Assembly (NCBI RefSeq): GCF_028288225.1
Contig: NZ_JAQBOC010000057.1
Coordinates: 62,001 to 126,000, forward strand
Source of the DNA: Mucilaginibacter sp.
Lineage (GTDB): Bacteria; Bacteroidota; Bacteroidia; Sphingobacteriales; Sphingobacteriaceae
Direction: 5' to 3'
DNA: 64,000 bases
In this document: positions 16,588-24,326 of the stretch, piece after piece
How the letters are laid out: every line of letters begins with the position of its first letter
Position numbering within the stretch: position 1 is the first letter of the stretch
The notes under the pieces: model-generated
What the model was told of the DNA's origin: nothing
Seen by the model: the letters and a program-made list of their open reading frames with translations, nothing else
The model's database searches: none
Translations under genes and position numbers: made by a program

Positions 16588-18582
16588 CTAATTAGGATAA
16601 AGATCTTTTACGCTGCCAGCTACCCTTTTCAAAATAATATTTCCAACCGGTTTAACTACCAGCGGGATCTTTTCTATATAGGTTTCGCTGGTATCAAGTC
16701 CAAATGCCTTTGCTTCTGATTGTGCAAGTTTTTTGATGGCGAAATAACTGTTCAATATAAACCCTTCCTTAACACTGAATGAATTATTGTACGACAGAAA
16801 TTTCTCCATTATCACGAACCTGAAATCGGCATTGATCTTAAACTTGCTCAGTGAGTCGTAATGGCTGGTAATATTAACCTCTTTACGTGCCACCATATCT
16901 TCAATAACCTTGCGGAACAACACATTTACCCTCGGCTGGATCCTGAACCCAAGCCTGAACTCTACCCTAATGATCTTACCTGGTTCCAGCTGATCTACAC
17001 TATATTCCATGGTAAATGGCTCATTGGTTGTTTCAATATGGATAAACCAGTAGGTATCCGCCCTTTTTGGTTTGCGGCTCATAATGGAATACATGATCTT
17101 TTCCTCTATCTGTTTTGCGTTGTTCGCTTTGGTGAGATAGATAAGATGAGTTGAATATTTACTAACCGATTTATCCGCGCTAAGGGCATTTAACAATGGG
17201 ATCTGATCTTTCAGGTCGATGAAATTTAAAAATCGGTTATTGATCTTGCGGGCTTTAAACCAAATGTACATGGTAAATATCAACCCAAATTCAAACACCA
17301 AAAAAAACAGCCTTTTAAGCAGCTTAACCGCATTCGCCACAAAGAATGAGAACTCAATGGTTAAAAACACGCATAGGATAATAGTAACCAGCCATACCGG
17401 CCAATGCTTAACATAGCGCATAAAATAATACATTAATACGGTGGTCATCAGCATAGCTACGGTTATAGAAAAGCCGTAGGCCGCTGTCATGGCTTCGGAT
17501 GTCTGGAAGTAAAGCGATACGGCTATACACCCAAAACACAGGATCCAGTTGATGCTCGGGATATAAATTTGCCCGCGTATGTTTGATGGATATTTTATTG
17601 TGATGCGCGGCCAGAAGTTCATACTCACCGCTTCGCTTATCAATGTAAAGGAACCGCTTATTAATGCCTGGCTGGCAATAATGGTTGCCAGGGTAGCCAG
17701 CGCCACGCAGGGAATCATAAACAGGTGCGGGTATGGCACTATTTGGTAAAAAGGGTTAATGCCAGTAAAGTTTTTGCCTGCGGGCTGCAACAGCACCCAT
17801 GCGCCCTGCCCCAGGTAGTTTAACACCAGCGTGGTTTTTACAAAGATCCAGCTTGCCTGTATGTTTTTACGCCCGCAATGGCCAAGGTCTGAATATAAAG
17901 CTTCAGCGCCGGTAGTACATAAAAATACTGCGCCCAATAGCCAGAAACCTTTAGGATGTTCAGTAAGCAGCTCAAAACCATAGTAAGGATTCAATGCTTT
18001 AAATATGGTTGGATAGTGAATTATCTGCAGCAGGCCCAATGTGCCTATCATGAAAAACCATAGCAGCATTACCGGCCCAAAAGCTGAGCCAACCACCTTG
18101 GTGCCGAATTGCTGAAAGAAAAACAACAGCAGCATAATACCTATAACAATACCTAAAATAAGCCTGCTGCCCGGTACAAATGAAGCCGCCAGCGCTGGTA
18201 CATTACTCAAGCCTTCAATAGCCGAGGTTACCGAAATTGGTGGAGTAATTATCCCATCGGCCAGTAGTGTGCCCGCACCTATTATAGCAGGTATGGCCAG
18301 CCATTTGCCGTAGCGCCTTACCAGGGCATATAATGAAAATATGCCGCCTTCGCCATGGTTATCGGCTTGCAGGGTTATAAAAATGTATTTGAAAGTGGTT
18401 TGCAGGGTAAGTGTCCAAAAGATGCAGGAGATGGAGCCTAACACCAACGCTTCGTTTACCTTGCCGCCCTCAACCAGTAAAGTTTGAAAAACATAAAGTG
18501 GGGAGGTACCAATATCGCCAAAAATAATTCCAAGGGTGATGAGCGCACCTGCAAATGAAAGTTTCTTTAAATGTGAATGCAT
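16588..18582 (-). CDS. kup: Low-affinity potassium transporter Kup
   Basis: Inner-membrane K+/H+ symporter of the KUP/HAK family, 664 residues, close to the usual 620-680. The N-terminal signature GIIFGDIGTSPLYVFQTLL occupies about residues 18-36. About twelve hydrophobic segments follow, including LLADGIITPPISVTSAIEG in the region that lines the pore, and then a soluble C-terminal domain from about residue 450. The gene stands alone. Its upstream region contains a 12-base inverted repeat about 225 bases away, but no riboswitch that I recognise. Confidence 0.96.
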   Translation of the reverse strand: MHSHLKKLSFAGALITLGIIFGDIGTSPLYVFQTLLVEGGKVNEALVLGSISCIFWTLTLQTTFKYIFITLQADNHGEGGIFSLYALVRRYGKWLAIPAIIGAGTLLADGIITPPISVTSAIEGLSNVPALAASFVPGSRLILGIVIGIMLLLFFFQQFGTKVVGSAFGPVMLLWFFMIGTLGLLQIIHYPTIFKALNPYYGFELLTEHPKGFWLLGAVFLCTTGAEALYSDLGHCGRKNIQASWIFVKTTLVLNYLGQGAWVLLQPAGKNFTGINPFYQIVPYPHLFMIPCVALATLATIIASQALISGSFTLISEAVSMNFWPRITIKYPSNIRGQIYIPSINWILCFGCIAVSLYFQTSEAMTAAYGFSITVAMLMTTVLMYYFMRYVKHWPVWLVTIILCVFLTIEFSFFVANAVKLLKRLFFLVFEFGLIFTMYIWFKARKINNRFLNFIDLKDQIPLLNALSADKSVSKYSTHLIYLTKANNAKQIEEKIMYSIMSRKPKRADTYWFIHIETTNEPFTMEYSVDQLEPGKIIRVEFRLGFRIQPRVNVLFRKVIEDMVARKEVNITSHYDSLSKFKINADFRFVIMEKFLSYNNSFSVKEGFILNSYFAIKKLAQSEAKAFGLDTSETYIEKIPLVVKPVGNIILKRVAGSVKDLYPN

Positions 18583-19041
18583 GAATTAGTATGAAATATA
18601 AACAGGGGATTTACGAAGAGACGGGGCTTGCTTAATTTGAAAAAGCGCAATTAGCCATATTGAGAAAACTATTATCATTTTGAGAAATTCAATTAATAAG
18701 AAAAAGGCATAGCCAATAGCCGTGCCATGCAGGCCTATCGGAGTGAATTTTTACTTAATTAACTGGTAATAAGAAACTTGTACAACACGGCAGAAACAAG
18801 AAAGCCTATCATTATGATATGTTGATTCTCATAATGATAGACTTAGCCGTGAGAGTTTTGTTCCAGTTGTGTATACTGTTTCACTTTATAATTATTAAAA
18901 CAAAATCTTGCTGGCCTATCTGGTAAAATTTTAAATGGTGCTTTGTCTATACCATCAATTGAATTGCTTTGCAAAATGTAATTATATTTGACTAAACATT
19001 ACTTGATGTCTGTGTCTGCCTCTTATAACAATTAAGACAAA
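18583..19041. other. Divergent intergenic region, kup / araC
   Basis: A gene-free stretch of 459 bases. CTATCATTATGA at 18806-18817 and TCATAATGATAG at 18829-18840 form a perfect 12-base inverted repeat with an 11-base spacer, without a T-run. A promoter candidate for the AraC gene lies at 18959-18990. This is also the boundary between core genes on the left and accessory genes on the right. Confidence 0.6.
18959..18990 (+). promoter_or_regulatory. Candidate promoter of the araC-type gene
   Basis: TTG at 18959-18961 and TATATTTG at 18983-18990 are separated by 21 bases, fitting the Bacteroidetes -33/-7 pattern (TTTG, 19-21, TAnnTTTG). The -7 element is 51 bases upstream of the start codon. 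Confidence 0.45.
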
Positions 19042-19896
19042 ATGGAAAGAATACCAATCAGACATATTAATGCCAGCCATAAGGAACCTGATTTATCTGA
19101 AAATTTTAGCATTCGCGATATTCAAAACTTGCTGTCAGGAAAGGACATGTTACAGGAACTTCACAGACATGATTTCTTTTACATTCTTGCGCTAAAAAGC
19201 GCGGCTGGTAACCATGACATCGACTTCACACCGTACACGGTTTGCGACAATTCCGTTTTCTTCATGCGCCCGGGGCAGGTACACCGGCTCGCCCTGAAAG
19301 CAGAAAGTACAGGGTATTTAATGCAGTTCAGAGGTGAATTCTATTTTCCGCAGGAGAAAGTATCAAACCAGGTATTACGCAAAGCTAGTAATATCGACCA
19401 TTATCAGCTTAATACTGGCGGGTTTAAAAAGCTGCTTTCAATATTGACGTACATTTTTCAGGAATTTGCCGAAAAAAAAGAAAGATATGAAGATGTTATT
19501 AAAGCAAATATGGGTATTTTCTTTATCGAGCTTGTGCGGCAACATAGCATTGGGCCTTCCGATACTGCCAGCCTTTATATGCAGGAACAACTTGAAAAGT
19601 TTTTAGATCTTTTAGAAATTCATGTTTTTACCCATAAGCAAGTGGCTCAATATGCTGCAATGCTGAATCTTTCCGCTTATCAACTTAATGCAATCGCAAA
19701 GGCTGCACTGGGCAAAACCTGTTCAGAATTGATTAATGATCACATCATCCTGGAAGCTAAAAGATGCCTCCTGGCAACATCTAACCAGATCAATCAAACG
19801 GCCTATCGCCTGGGGTATGAAGACGTTTCCTATTTTATCAGGTTCTTCAAAAAGCACACCGGGTATTCGGAGGGCACTGAAAAAGTGACACTTTAA
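19042..19896 (+). CDS. AraC-family regulator, 3' end replaced by an IS
   Basis: Transcriptional activator-like protein of 284 residues. The N-terminal half is a cupin-type sensor (ELHRHDFFYILALK, FFMRPGQVHRL), and the last 100 residues carry two helix-turn-helix motifs (TYRLGYEDVSYFIRFFKKHTGYS is read here as TAYRLGYEDVSYFIRFF and KKHTGYS). At Ser276 (base 19869) an IS1182-family element begins, and the reading frame ends eight residues later in IS sequence (EGTEKVTL). Removing the IS and one target copy restores PEAFRHNFR and a stop at 21644-21646, the usual AraC ending. The DNA-binding helices are intact, so the protein may still work. The restored gene would precede a membrane protein and an oxidoreductase gene. 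Confidence 0.9.
   Translation: MERIPIRHINASHKEPDLSENFSIRDIQNLLSGKDMLQELHRHDFFYILALKSAAGNHDIDFTPYTVCDNSVFFMRPGQVHRLALKAESTGYLMQFRGEFYFPQEKVSNQVLRKASNIDHYQLNTGGFKKLLSILTYIFQEFAEKKERYEDVIKANMGIFFIELVRQHSIGPSDTASLYMQEQLEKFLDLLEIHVFTHKQVAQYAAMLNLSAYQLNAIAKAALGKTCSELINDHIILEAKRCLLATSNQINQTAYRLGYEDVSYFIRFFKKHTGYSEGTEKVTL
19862..19869. repeat. Left target site duplication, GGTATTCG
   Basis: Identical to 21609-21616 on the far side of the IS. In the araC reading frame it encodes the end of GYS. Confidence 0.92.
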
Positions 19897-19909
19897 TCGG
19901 GGAGCAACT

Positions 19910-19950
19910 AAGCGATCAAGTAAGACGGATTTTTACTTGATCGCTTTTTT
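19910..19950 (+). terminator. Terminator inside the left end of the IS
   Basis: AAGCGATCAAGTAA (19910-19923) and TTACTTGATCGCTT (19933-19946) form a perfect 14-pair stem followed by TTTT. It lies just after the new araC stop codon and would end transcription coming into the element from araC. Confidence 0.75.
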
Positions 19951-20048
19951 ATTAGCGATGTATTTTTGAGATGATCATTTGGGGACGGCTTGGTTCGCAA
20001 ACTGTGGAGTGTAGGTGCTGTTGGGGGCTTTTCTTCGATTTTACAGGC

Positions 20049-21500
20049 TTAGGCATTCAGTTTGATGATTCTTTTCAGGTTGACTGTGAAAATCGCTAAT
20101 GCTCCCTGCATTTGCATATTTGTAATCCCATAAGATGTTGCCCGCCCATAACCGTGAACGTTTTTTAACTCGCTGTTTTTTGCCTCAATCTTATAACGGT
20201 GTGCTGTTTTTTCCTTGTATTCATCAGTTTCCTGAAAAGCTATCTGCTGTCGGTGCAGGCCTGATTTTATAGTGACAGAATAGGTCTTTGTCTTTGCCCC
20301 TGCTTTATAGCAGTTTTCCCTTAATGGACATACTTTACATTTTTCAACGTCAAAATAATACGTGTCTGCCTGGTTTTTTCCTCTGTTCTTTTTCCCCTGA
20401 CGCGCTTTTCGAATGGCCAGATGACCTGCTGGGCACACGAACATATCCGCATCTTTATTGTAATCAAACCTATCTTCATCCTTTCTGGATCCCTGAGCTA
20501 TTGATGGGTTGAGCCTTGCTACAACTTTTATATCCTGCCTGCCTGTTAGGTCAAGGTTTTCTTTGCCGGAATAAGCCGAATCGCCGATAACAGTGTCTAC
20601 TTCGATCCCATTACTTTGGCTGATCTCCAGAAGTTTGGGAAGCTCCGGACCATCTCCCTTTTCTCCCGAGGTAACTACCGCAGCTGTAATGATACGTTCT
20701 TCTGTCATGGCCAGATGGGTCTTGTAGCCAAAAAACGAGCTATCTGCTGATTTATGGCCGGTCCTGGCATCCTTGTCTTTGGAGAGGGTATAGTTCTCCT
20801 GTGTATCTTCTACCGTCTCTTTCAATAGGTTCAGTTTTTCTTTGACCGCAGGGATCAAACTTAACGTTTGGTCCGATTCAATACGCTTCTCCAGTTCTTT
20901 ACAATAAGCCAGTTCCTTTTCCAGGTCATCGGAATCATTCTTTTCAGGCATTTGGCCTTTCATGTCTTCATCTATCGCGTAAACCGCTTTTCGAAGCAGT
21001 TTTGAACGTTCTCTCAACACTTCTAATGCTGAATATGGATTTGATCTGGACAGGGAATGCGTGGCATCAACAATGATGGACCTGGACCGAATTATGCCCT
21101 TTTCAATGGCTATAGAGACTGTTTTATTGATTAGCAGGTTTAATAGGTCGGCATCCTTCAAACGTAATTTTCTGAATTTCGTCAACGAACTGGGGTCAAT
21201 AATTTCCCCCTCGGGCGACATGTCAAGGAAATATTTGAACGACATATCATACCGCGAACGCTCAACGACATCAACGTCCGAGACAGTATAGATCGTTTTC
21301 AACAATAAATATTTGAACATACGTATAGGGCTTTCTGCCGTACGTCCATTATTGGGACAATATTTGTCTGCCAGTTCTTCATGTATAAAAGTAAAATCTA
21401 TCAGTTCATTGATCTTGCGAAGAAGGTTGTCTTTGGGAACGATCAGATCATATAACCCCGAAAACGCACTAAATTGGATTTGCTGTTGTTGAGCTAACAT
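20049..21500 (-). CDS. IS1182-family transposase
   Basis: DDE transposase of 483 residues, full length and without a frameshift. The N-terminal DUF772-type domain includes SPIRMFKYLLLKTIY and ISxxSLTKFRK-like sequence (IDPSSLTKFRKLRL). The catalytic domain has IIVDATHSLSRSNP, then TVIGDSAYSGKENL, and near the end KTAHRYKIEAKNSELKNVHGYGRA, which carries the final Glu. A Cys-rich block (CKVCPLRENCYKAG) lies between them. The product moves the element that carries it. Confidence 0.95.
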   Translation of the reverse strand: MLAQQQQIQFSAFSGLYDLIVPKDNLLRKINELIDFTFIHEELADKYCPNNGRTAESPIRMFKYLLLKTIYTVSDVDVVERSRYDMSFKYFLDMSPEGEIIDPSSLTKFRKLRLKDADLLNLLINKTVSIAIEKGIIRSRSIIVDATHSLSRSNPYSALEVLRERSKLLRKAVYAIDEDMKGQMPEKNDSDDLEKELAYCKELEKRIESDQTLSLIPAVKEKLNLLKETVEDTQENYTLSKDKDARTGHKSADSSFFGYKTHLAMTEERIITAAVVTSGEKGDGPELPKLLEISQSNGIEVDTVIGDSAYSGKENLDLTGRQDIKVVARLNPSIAQGSRKDEDRFDYNKDADMFVCPAGHLAIRKARQGKKNRGKNQADTYYFDVEKCKVCPLRENCYKAGAKTKTYSVTIKSGLHRQQIAFQETDEYKEKTAHRYKIEAKNSELKNVHGYGRATSYGITNMQMQGALAIFTVNLKRIIKLNA

Positions 21501-21533
21501 CTAAAAGGTTTCTGATTACACCTTCAAGATACG

Positions 21534-21572
21534 AAAAAGGAGCAGAAAAACTATGCTTTCTACTCCTTTTTT
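21534..21572. terminator. Terminator-like hairpin inside the right end of the IS
   Basis: AAAAAGGAG (21534-21542) and CTCCTTTTT (21563-21571) flank an inner partial stem. A- and T-runs lie on opposite sides, so it could work in either direction. It separates the transposase start from the flanking DNA. Confidence 0.6.
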
Positions 21573-21608
21573 GTCCTTTAATTCTTATAGGACTTTTTCA
21601 GTGCCCTC

Positions 21609-21616
21609 GGTATTCG
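21609..21616. repeat. Right target site duplication, GGTATTCG
   Basis: The second copy of the 8-base target sequence, directly after the right terminal repeat of the IS. Confidence 0.92.
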
Positions 21617-21646
21617 CCGGAGGCATTTAGACATAACTTTAGATAA
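21617..21646 (+). pseudogene. Displaced 3' end of the araC-type gene
   Basis: CCGGAGGCATTTAGACATAA and the next ten bases read PEAFRHNFR and stop when joined to the frame that ends at 19869. This is the normal C-terminal tail of an AraC protein, cut off by the IS. Confidence 0.88.
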
Positions 21647-21741
21647 ATCCTACATAACCACATCTTTGTCCTATCCTTCACTTACCGCTGAAATTACTTT
21701 TGTAGAAGCAATGTGATTTGCTAAAAAGCACTTTTTAAGAC

Positions 21742-21969
21742 ATGAAAACAAAAGCTAAGTTAACCACATCATTAAAAATGTGGGTAGTGATCTATCCGTC
21801 CATCACCCTGTTGCTTTACCTGTTCGGCCAGCCATTAGCTGGCCTTCCCTTATATCAACGAACTTTATTATTAACCGTCGTACTGGTTCCCTGGATCGCT
21901 TTTGCCGGCTTGCCTTTGGTGAATTTCATCATCCGTAGGATTTCATTTAAAAATGGCAAAATGCTATAA
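21742..21969 (+). CDS. Small membrane protein, two helices, 75 residues
   Basis: Two hydrophobic segments, at about residues 13-33 (WVVIYPSITLLLYLF) and 43-65 (LLLTVVLVPWIAFAGLPLVNF), are separated by a short loop with PLYQR. The ends are basic. The arrangement resembles the two-helix membrane tail found in some antibiotic-biosynthesis-monooxygenase-like proteins, but no enzymatic domain is present. It starts 95 bases after the displaced araC tail and ends 46 bases before the oxidoreductase start, so the two are probably one transcript under the regulator. Confidence 0.7.
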   Translation: MKTKAKLTTSLKMWVVIYPSITLLLYLFGQPLAGLPLYQRTLLLTVVLVPWIAFAGLPLVNFIIRRISFKNGKML

Positions 21970-22015
21970 CAAGACCCGCTTATCATTTTCTTTAAAAAAT
22001 TCAAAATATAACAGC

Positions 22016-22924
22016 ATGACAGATCGTAAACAATTTGATGTAATCATCATTGGAGGTAGTTACTCAGGGCTTGCAGCTGGCATGGCTTTGGGCAGGGCAC
22101 TGCGAAAGGTCCTTATTATTGACAGCGGAAAACCCTGTAATCAGCAAACGCCTCATTCGCATAATTTCCTCACCCAGGATGGAAAAACCCCGGCAGAGAT
22201 CGGAACCCTTGCCAAACAGCAAGTGCAAAAGTATAACACGGTAGAATTTCTCGACAGTTTGGCAATCAAGGGAACAAAAATTGAAAATGGTTTTGAAATT
22301 CAGGTAGCATCCGGTGAAACATTTTATGCAGACCAATTAATTTTTGCAACTGGTATCAGGGATATGCTGCCTGGCATAAACGGCATTGCTGAATGCTGGG
22401 GTATTTCGGTCCTTCATTGTCCTTTCTGTCATGGATACGAGGTGAGGAATGAAAAAACAGGTATCCTCGGCAACGGTGCACATGGTTATGAATTAGCCAG
22501 CCTTATTTCAAACTGGACAAATGCGCTCACGCTGTTTACCAACGGACCTGCAACACTAACAGCCGAACAATCCGGAAAATTGGAAAAACACCATATACAA
22601 ATAATAGAAAAAGAAATTGAAAGGCTGGAACATGTCAATGGGTATCTCCGGCATATTATTTTCAAGGACGGCACGAAATCTCCCGTGAGGGCTATATATG
22701 TACGCAGCCCCTTTCAGCAGCAGTGTCAGATCCCTGAATTCCTGGGATGCCAATTTACCGACGACGGCTATATCAAGGTTGATCCTTCCCAGGCAACAAC
22801 AGTAAACGGCGTTTTTGCCTGTGGCGATAATGTTACAAAAACACATACGGTAGCAGGTGCCGTGGCCACGGGGACAGCAGCCGGTATGAACGTAAGTAAA
22901 CTGCTAATTTCTGAAGCATTTTAA
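22016..22924 (+). CDS. Thioredoxin-reductase-like FAD/NAD(P) oxidoreductase
   Basis: A 302-residue flavoprotein. The FAD-binding motif is VIIIGGSYSGLAAGMALG near residues 9-26, the redox-active pair is HCPFCHGYE, and the closing FAD motif is GVFACGDNVTKTHTV. The usual thioredoxin-reductase layout is recognisable, but the HCPFCHGYE context marks the subfamily of small-molecule or dithiol oxidoreductases rather than the housekeeping TrxB (CATC). The start ATG 22016 (MTDRKQFDV) is preferred to one further upstream that would overlap the preceding gene. It is followed by the remains of a methyltransferase. Confidence 0.9.
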   Translation: MTDRKQFDVIIIGGSYSGLAAGMALGRALRKVLIIDSGKPCNQQTPHSHNFLTQDGKTPAEIGTLAKQQVQKYNTVEFLDSLAIKGTKIENGFEIQVASGETFYADQLIFATGIRDMLPGINGIAECWGISVLHCPFCHGYEVRNEKTGILGNGAHGYELASLISNWTNALTLFTNGPATLTAEQSGKLEKHHIQIIEKEIERLEHVNGYLRHIIFKDGTKSPVRAIYVRSPFQQQCQIPEFLGCQFTDDGYIKVDPSQATTVNGVFACGDNVTKTHTVAGAVATGTAAGMNVSKLLISEAF

Positions 22925-22934
22925 TTAAACGAAT

Positions 22935-23089
22935 ATGAATCAATCCTGGGATCAAACCTACAAAAACATGTGGGATGAGCGCTATAAAGATCGGGATTAC
23001 TCCTGGAGGAAAGCGCGATCCCTTTAGAGGAAGGCAAATATCATCCGGGCAAAGGTGCTGTCATGCGGTTCGCAGGGAGAAAACAATAA
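22935..23089 (+). pseudogene. SAM-dependent methyltransferase with its middle deleted
   Basis: The first part reads MNQSWDQTYKNMWDERYKDR from ATG 22935, the N-terminus typical of a small class I methyltransferase of about 200 residues, and stops at 23025. In another frame, 23018-23089 reads PLEEGKYHPGKGAVMRFAGR and stop, the typical C-terminus of the same family. About 150 codons containing the SAM-binding fold are missing. This is a deletion remnant with no function expected. Confidence 0.7.
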
Positions 23090-23121
23090 ATTATTTATCA
23101 ACAAAAAAATCAAAAGAAAAA

Positions 23122-23718
23122 ATGAAAATTATCATCGTAGGCGCAACAGGCACCATGGGCAATCACTTAGTAAGTGCTTTGGAAAAGAACAATGAAATCA
23201 TCAAAGTCGGGTCCGGGGGCGGAGACATTCAGGCTGATATTACCTCACCTGAATCGATAGAAAAGATGTTCAGGCAGGCAGGACCGTTTGATGCGCTGAT
23301 CTGCACGGCAGGACCTTCGTATGTAGGTCCCTGGAGAAACATGACAGATAAGGAGTTCAGGAAAGGCATTGACGGTAAATTAATGGGGCAGGTGAATCTA
23401 GTACTTATCGGACAGCATTACATCAATCCCAAAGGTTCATTTACACTCATTACCGGCGCCTTGACACATGAACCGGTTTTAAAATTCGCTAATGCGTCAG
23501 CTGCCAACGGCGCAGTGGAGGCGTTTGTGCGCGCCGCCGCAATTGAACTGGAAAATGGTGTTCGTATTAACGCGGTAAGTCCTACAGTTATAGAAGATTC
23601 TCCGCAATACTTTGATTTCTTCCCAGGCGATATTCCCGTGACCATGAAACAATTGGAATACGGCTTTCGCAAAAGTTTGTTCGGTGCAAGCACCGGACAG
23701 GTAATCAAACCGTACTGA
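23122..23718 (+). CDS. Short-chain dehydrogenase-like protein
   Basis: A 198-residue, NAD(P)-binding Rossmann protein. The nucleotide motif is VGATGTMG at about residues 6-13, and CTAGPSYVG corresponds to the NAG region of classical SDRs. The segment that normally carries Tyr-x-x-x-Lys reads ANASAANGAVEAF, so the catalytic Tyr and Lys are absent; this is common in the short SDR subgroup of about 200 residues. The reaction is unknown. The start ATG 23122 was chosen because the reading frame upstream is the methyltransferase remnant. Confidence 0.85.
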   Translation: MKIIIVGATGTMGNHLVSALEKNNEIIKVGSGGGDIQADITSPESIEKMFRQAGPFDALICTAGPSYVGPWRNMTDKEFRKGIDGKLMGQVNLVLIGQHYINPKGSFTLITGALTHEPVLKFANASAANGAVEAFVRAAAIELENGVRINAVSPTVIEDSPQYFDFFPGDIPVTMKQLEYGFRKSLFGASTGQVIKPY

Positions 23719-23832
23719 TGTGCACATGCATTTACTAAAGAGTACATTTTAATAAATAAACCGCTCATTTCGCAGATATATTTGGCCTGTTTGCAATTAT
23801 CCTTAGAAGATAAATCCAGTAAACGTGTCGTG

Positions 23833-24261
23833 TTATCTCATTGTGGTAAAGCGTACGTCTTTTTCCGACCAGTTTTGAAGAATGGATTTAATATGGTCTT
23901 TATCCTTAATGGAAATATAGATACCCCTGGGTCTCCTGAATATATGGCCGAATGTCTGGCAGGCTTCTCCAACAGTCGGCGTATATACCGGTGGCATAAA
24001 CTTTGCCGGATCGCTCATCAACAGCTTAAAAAATAGCTTTTCGTTATTGTCCAGCAATTGGAGCAAATAAACATATTGGTTGATCGGCTTTTCCAGGCGG
24101 TTCACTTGCTCATGTGCTCGCTGGGCCTGCAGTTCTATGGTTTCGATGGCACCAGGCAATAACCCGTTAAGACCGTAGCGGTCACGTTCTTCCTGGATAA
24201 ATCCAGTCCCTTTGTTTTTCCTGGGATCCCGAAGTAAATCGAATGCTGTGGTGTTTGTCAT
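23833..24261 (-). pseudogene. N-terminal stump of a malic enzyme
   Basis: The 142 residues match the start of NAD-dependent malic enzyme: AFDLLRDPRKNKGTGF, the YVYLLQLLDNNEKLFFKLL helix, and MPPVYTPTVGEACQTFGHIF followed by RRPRGIYISI. After NWSEKDVR the sequence stops in FTTMR, where the family continues with VVTDGERILGLGD. About 400 residues, including the NAD domain and catalytic Lys, are missing. The gene lies 65 bases downstream of poxB on the same strand, so it was probably the second gene of that operon. No activity is expected. Confidence 0.88.
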
Positions 24262-24326
24262 GACCTTTATTATTTAATTAGTCCTTAATATCATTTTCAT
24301 GCGGACAATGGAAAGGCATTAGTTCG

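Larger units (their letters stand above)
19870..21608 (-). mobile_element. IS1182-family insertion sequence, complete, 1739 bp
   Basis: The element is bounded by a perfect 17-base terminal inverted repeat, GAGGGCACTGAAAAAGT at 19870-19886 and its complement at 21592-21608. The 8-base sequence GGTATTCG is present on both sides (19862-19869 and 21609-21616) as a target duplication. Inside is one full-length transposase on the minus strand. Hairpins with T-runs lie just inside both ends. Intact repeats, an open transposase and an exact target duplication indicate a recent insertion. Confidence 0.93.

Noticed and set aside
18583..19041. Cyclic-di-AMP riboswitch upstream of kup
   Set aside because: No ydaO-type core is recognisable; only the simple 12-base inverted repeat is present.
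19042..19896. araC-type gene as an intact, ordinary gene
   Set aside because: It is open over a nearly normal length, but the last eight codons belong to the IS end and the true tail lies beyond the element.
22975..23121. Longer SDR-like protein starting at 22975
   Set aside because: The added residues come from the methyltransferase remnant in another frame; MKIIIVGATG at 23122 is a normal SDR start.
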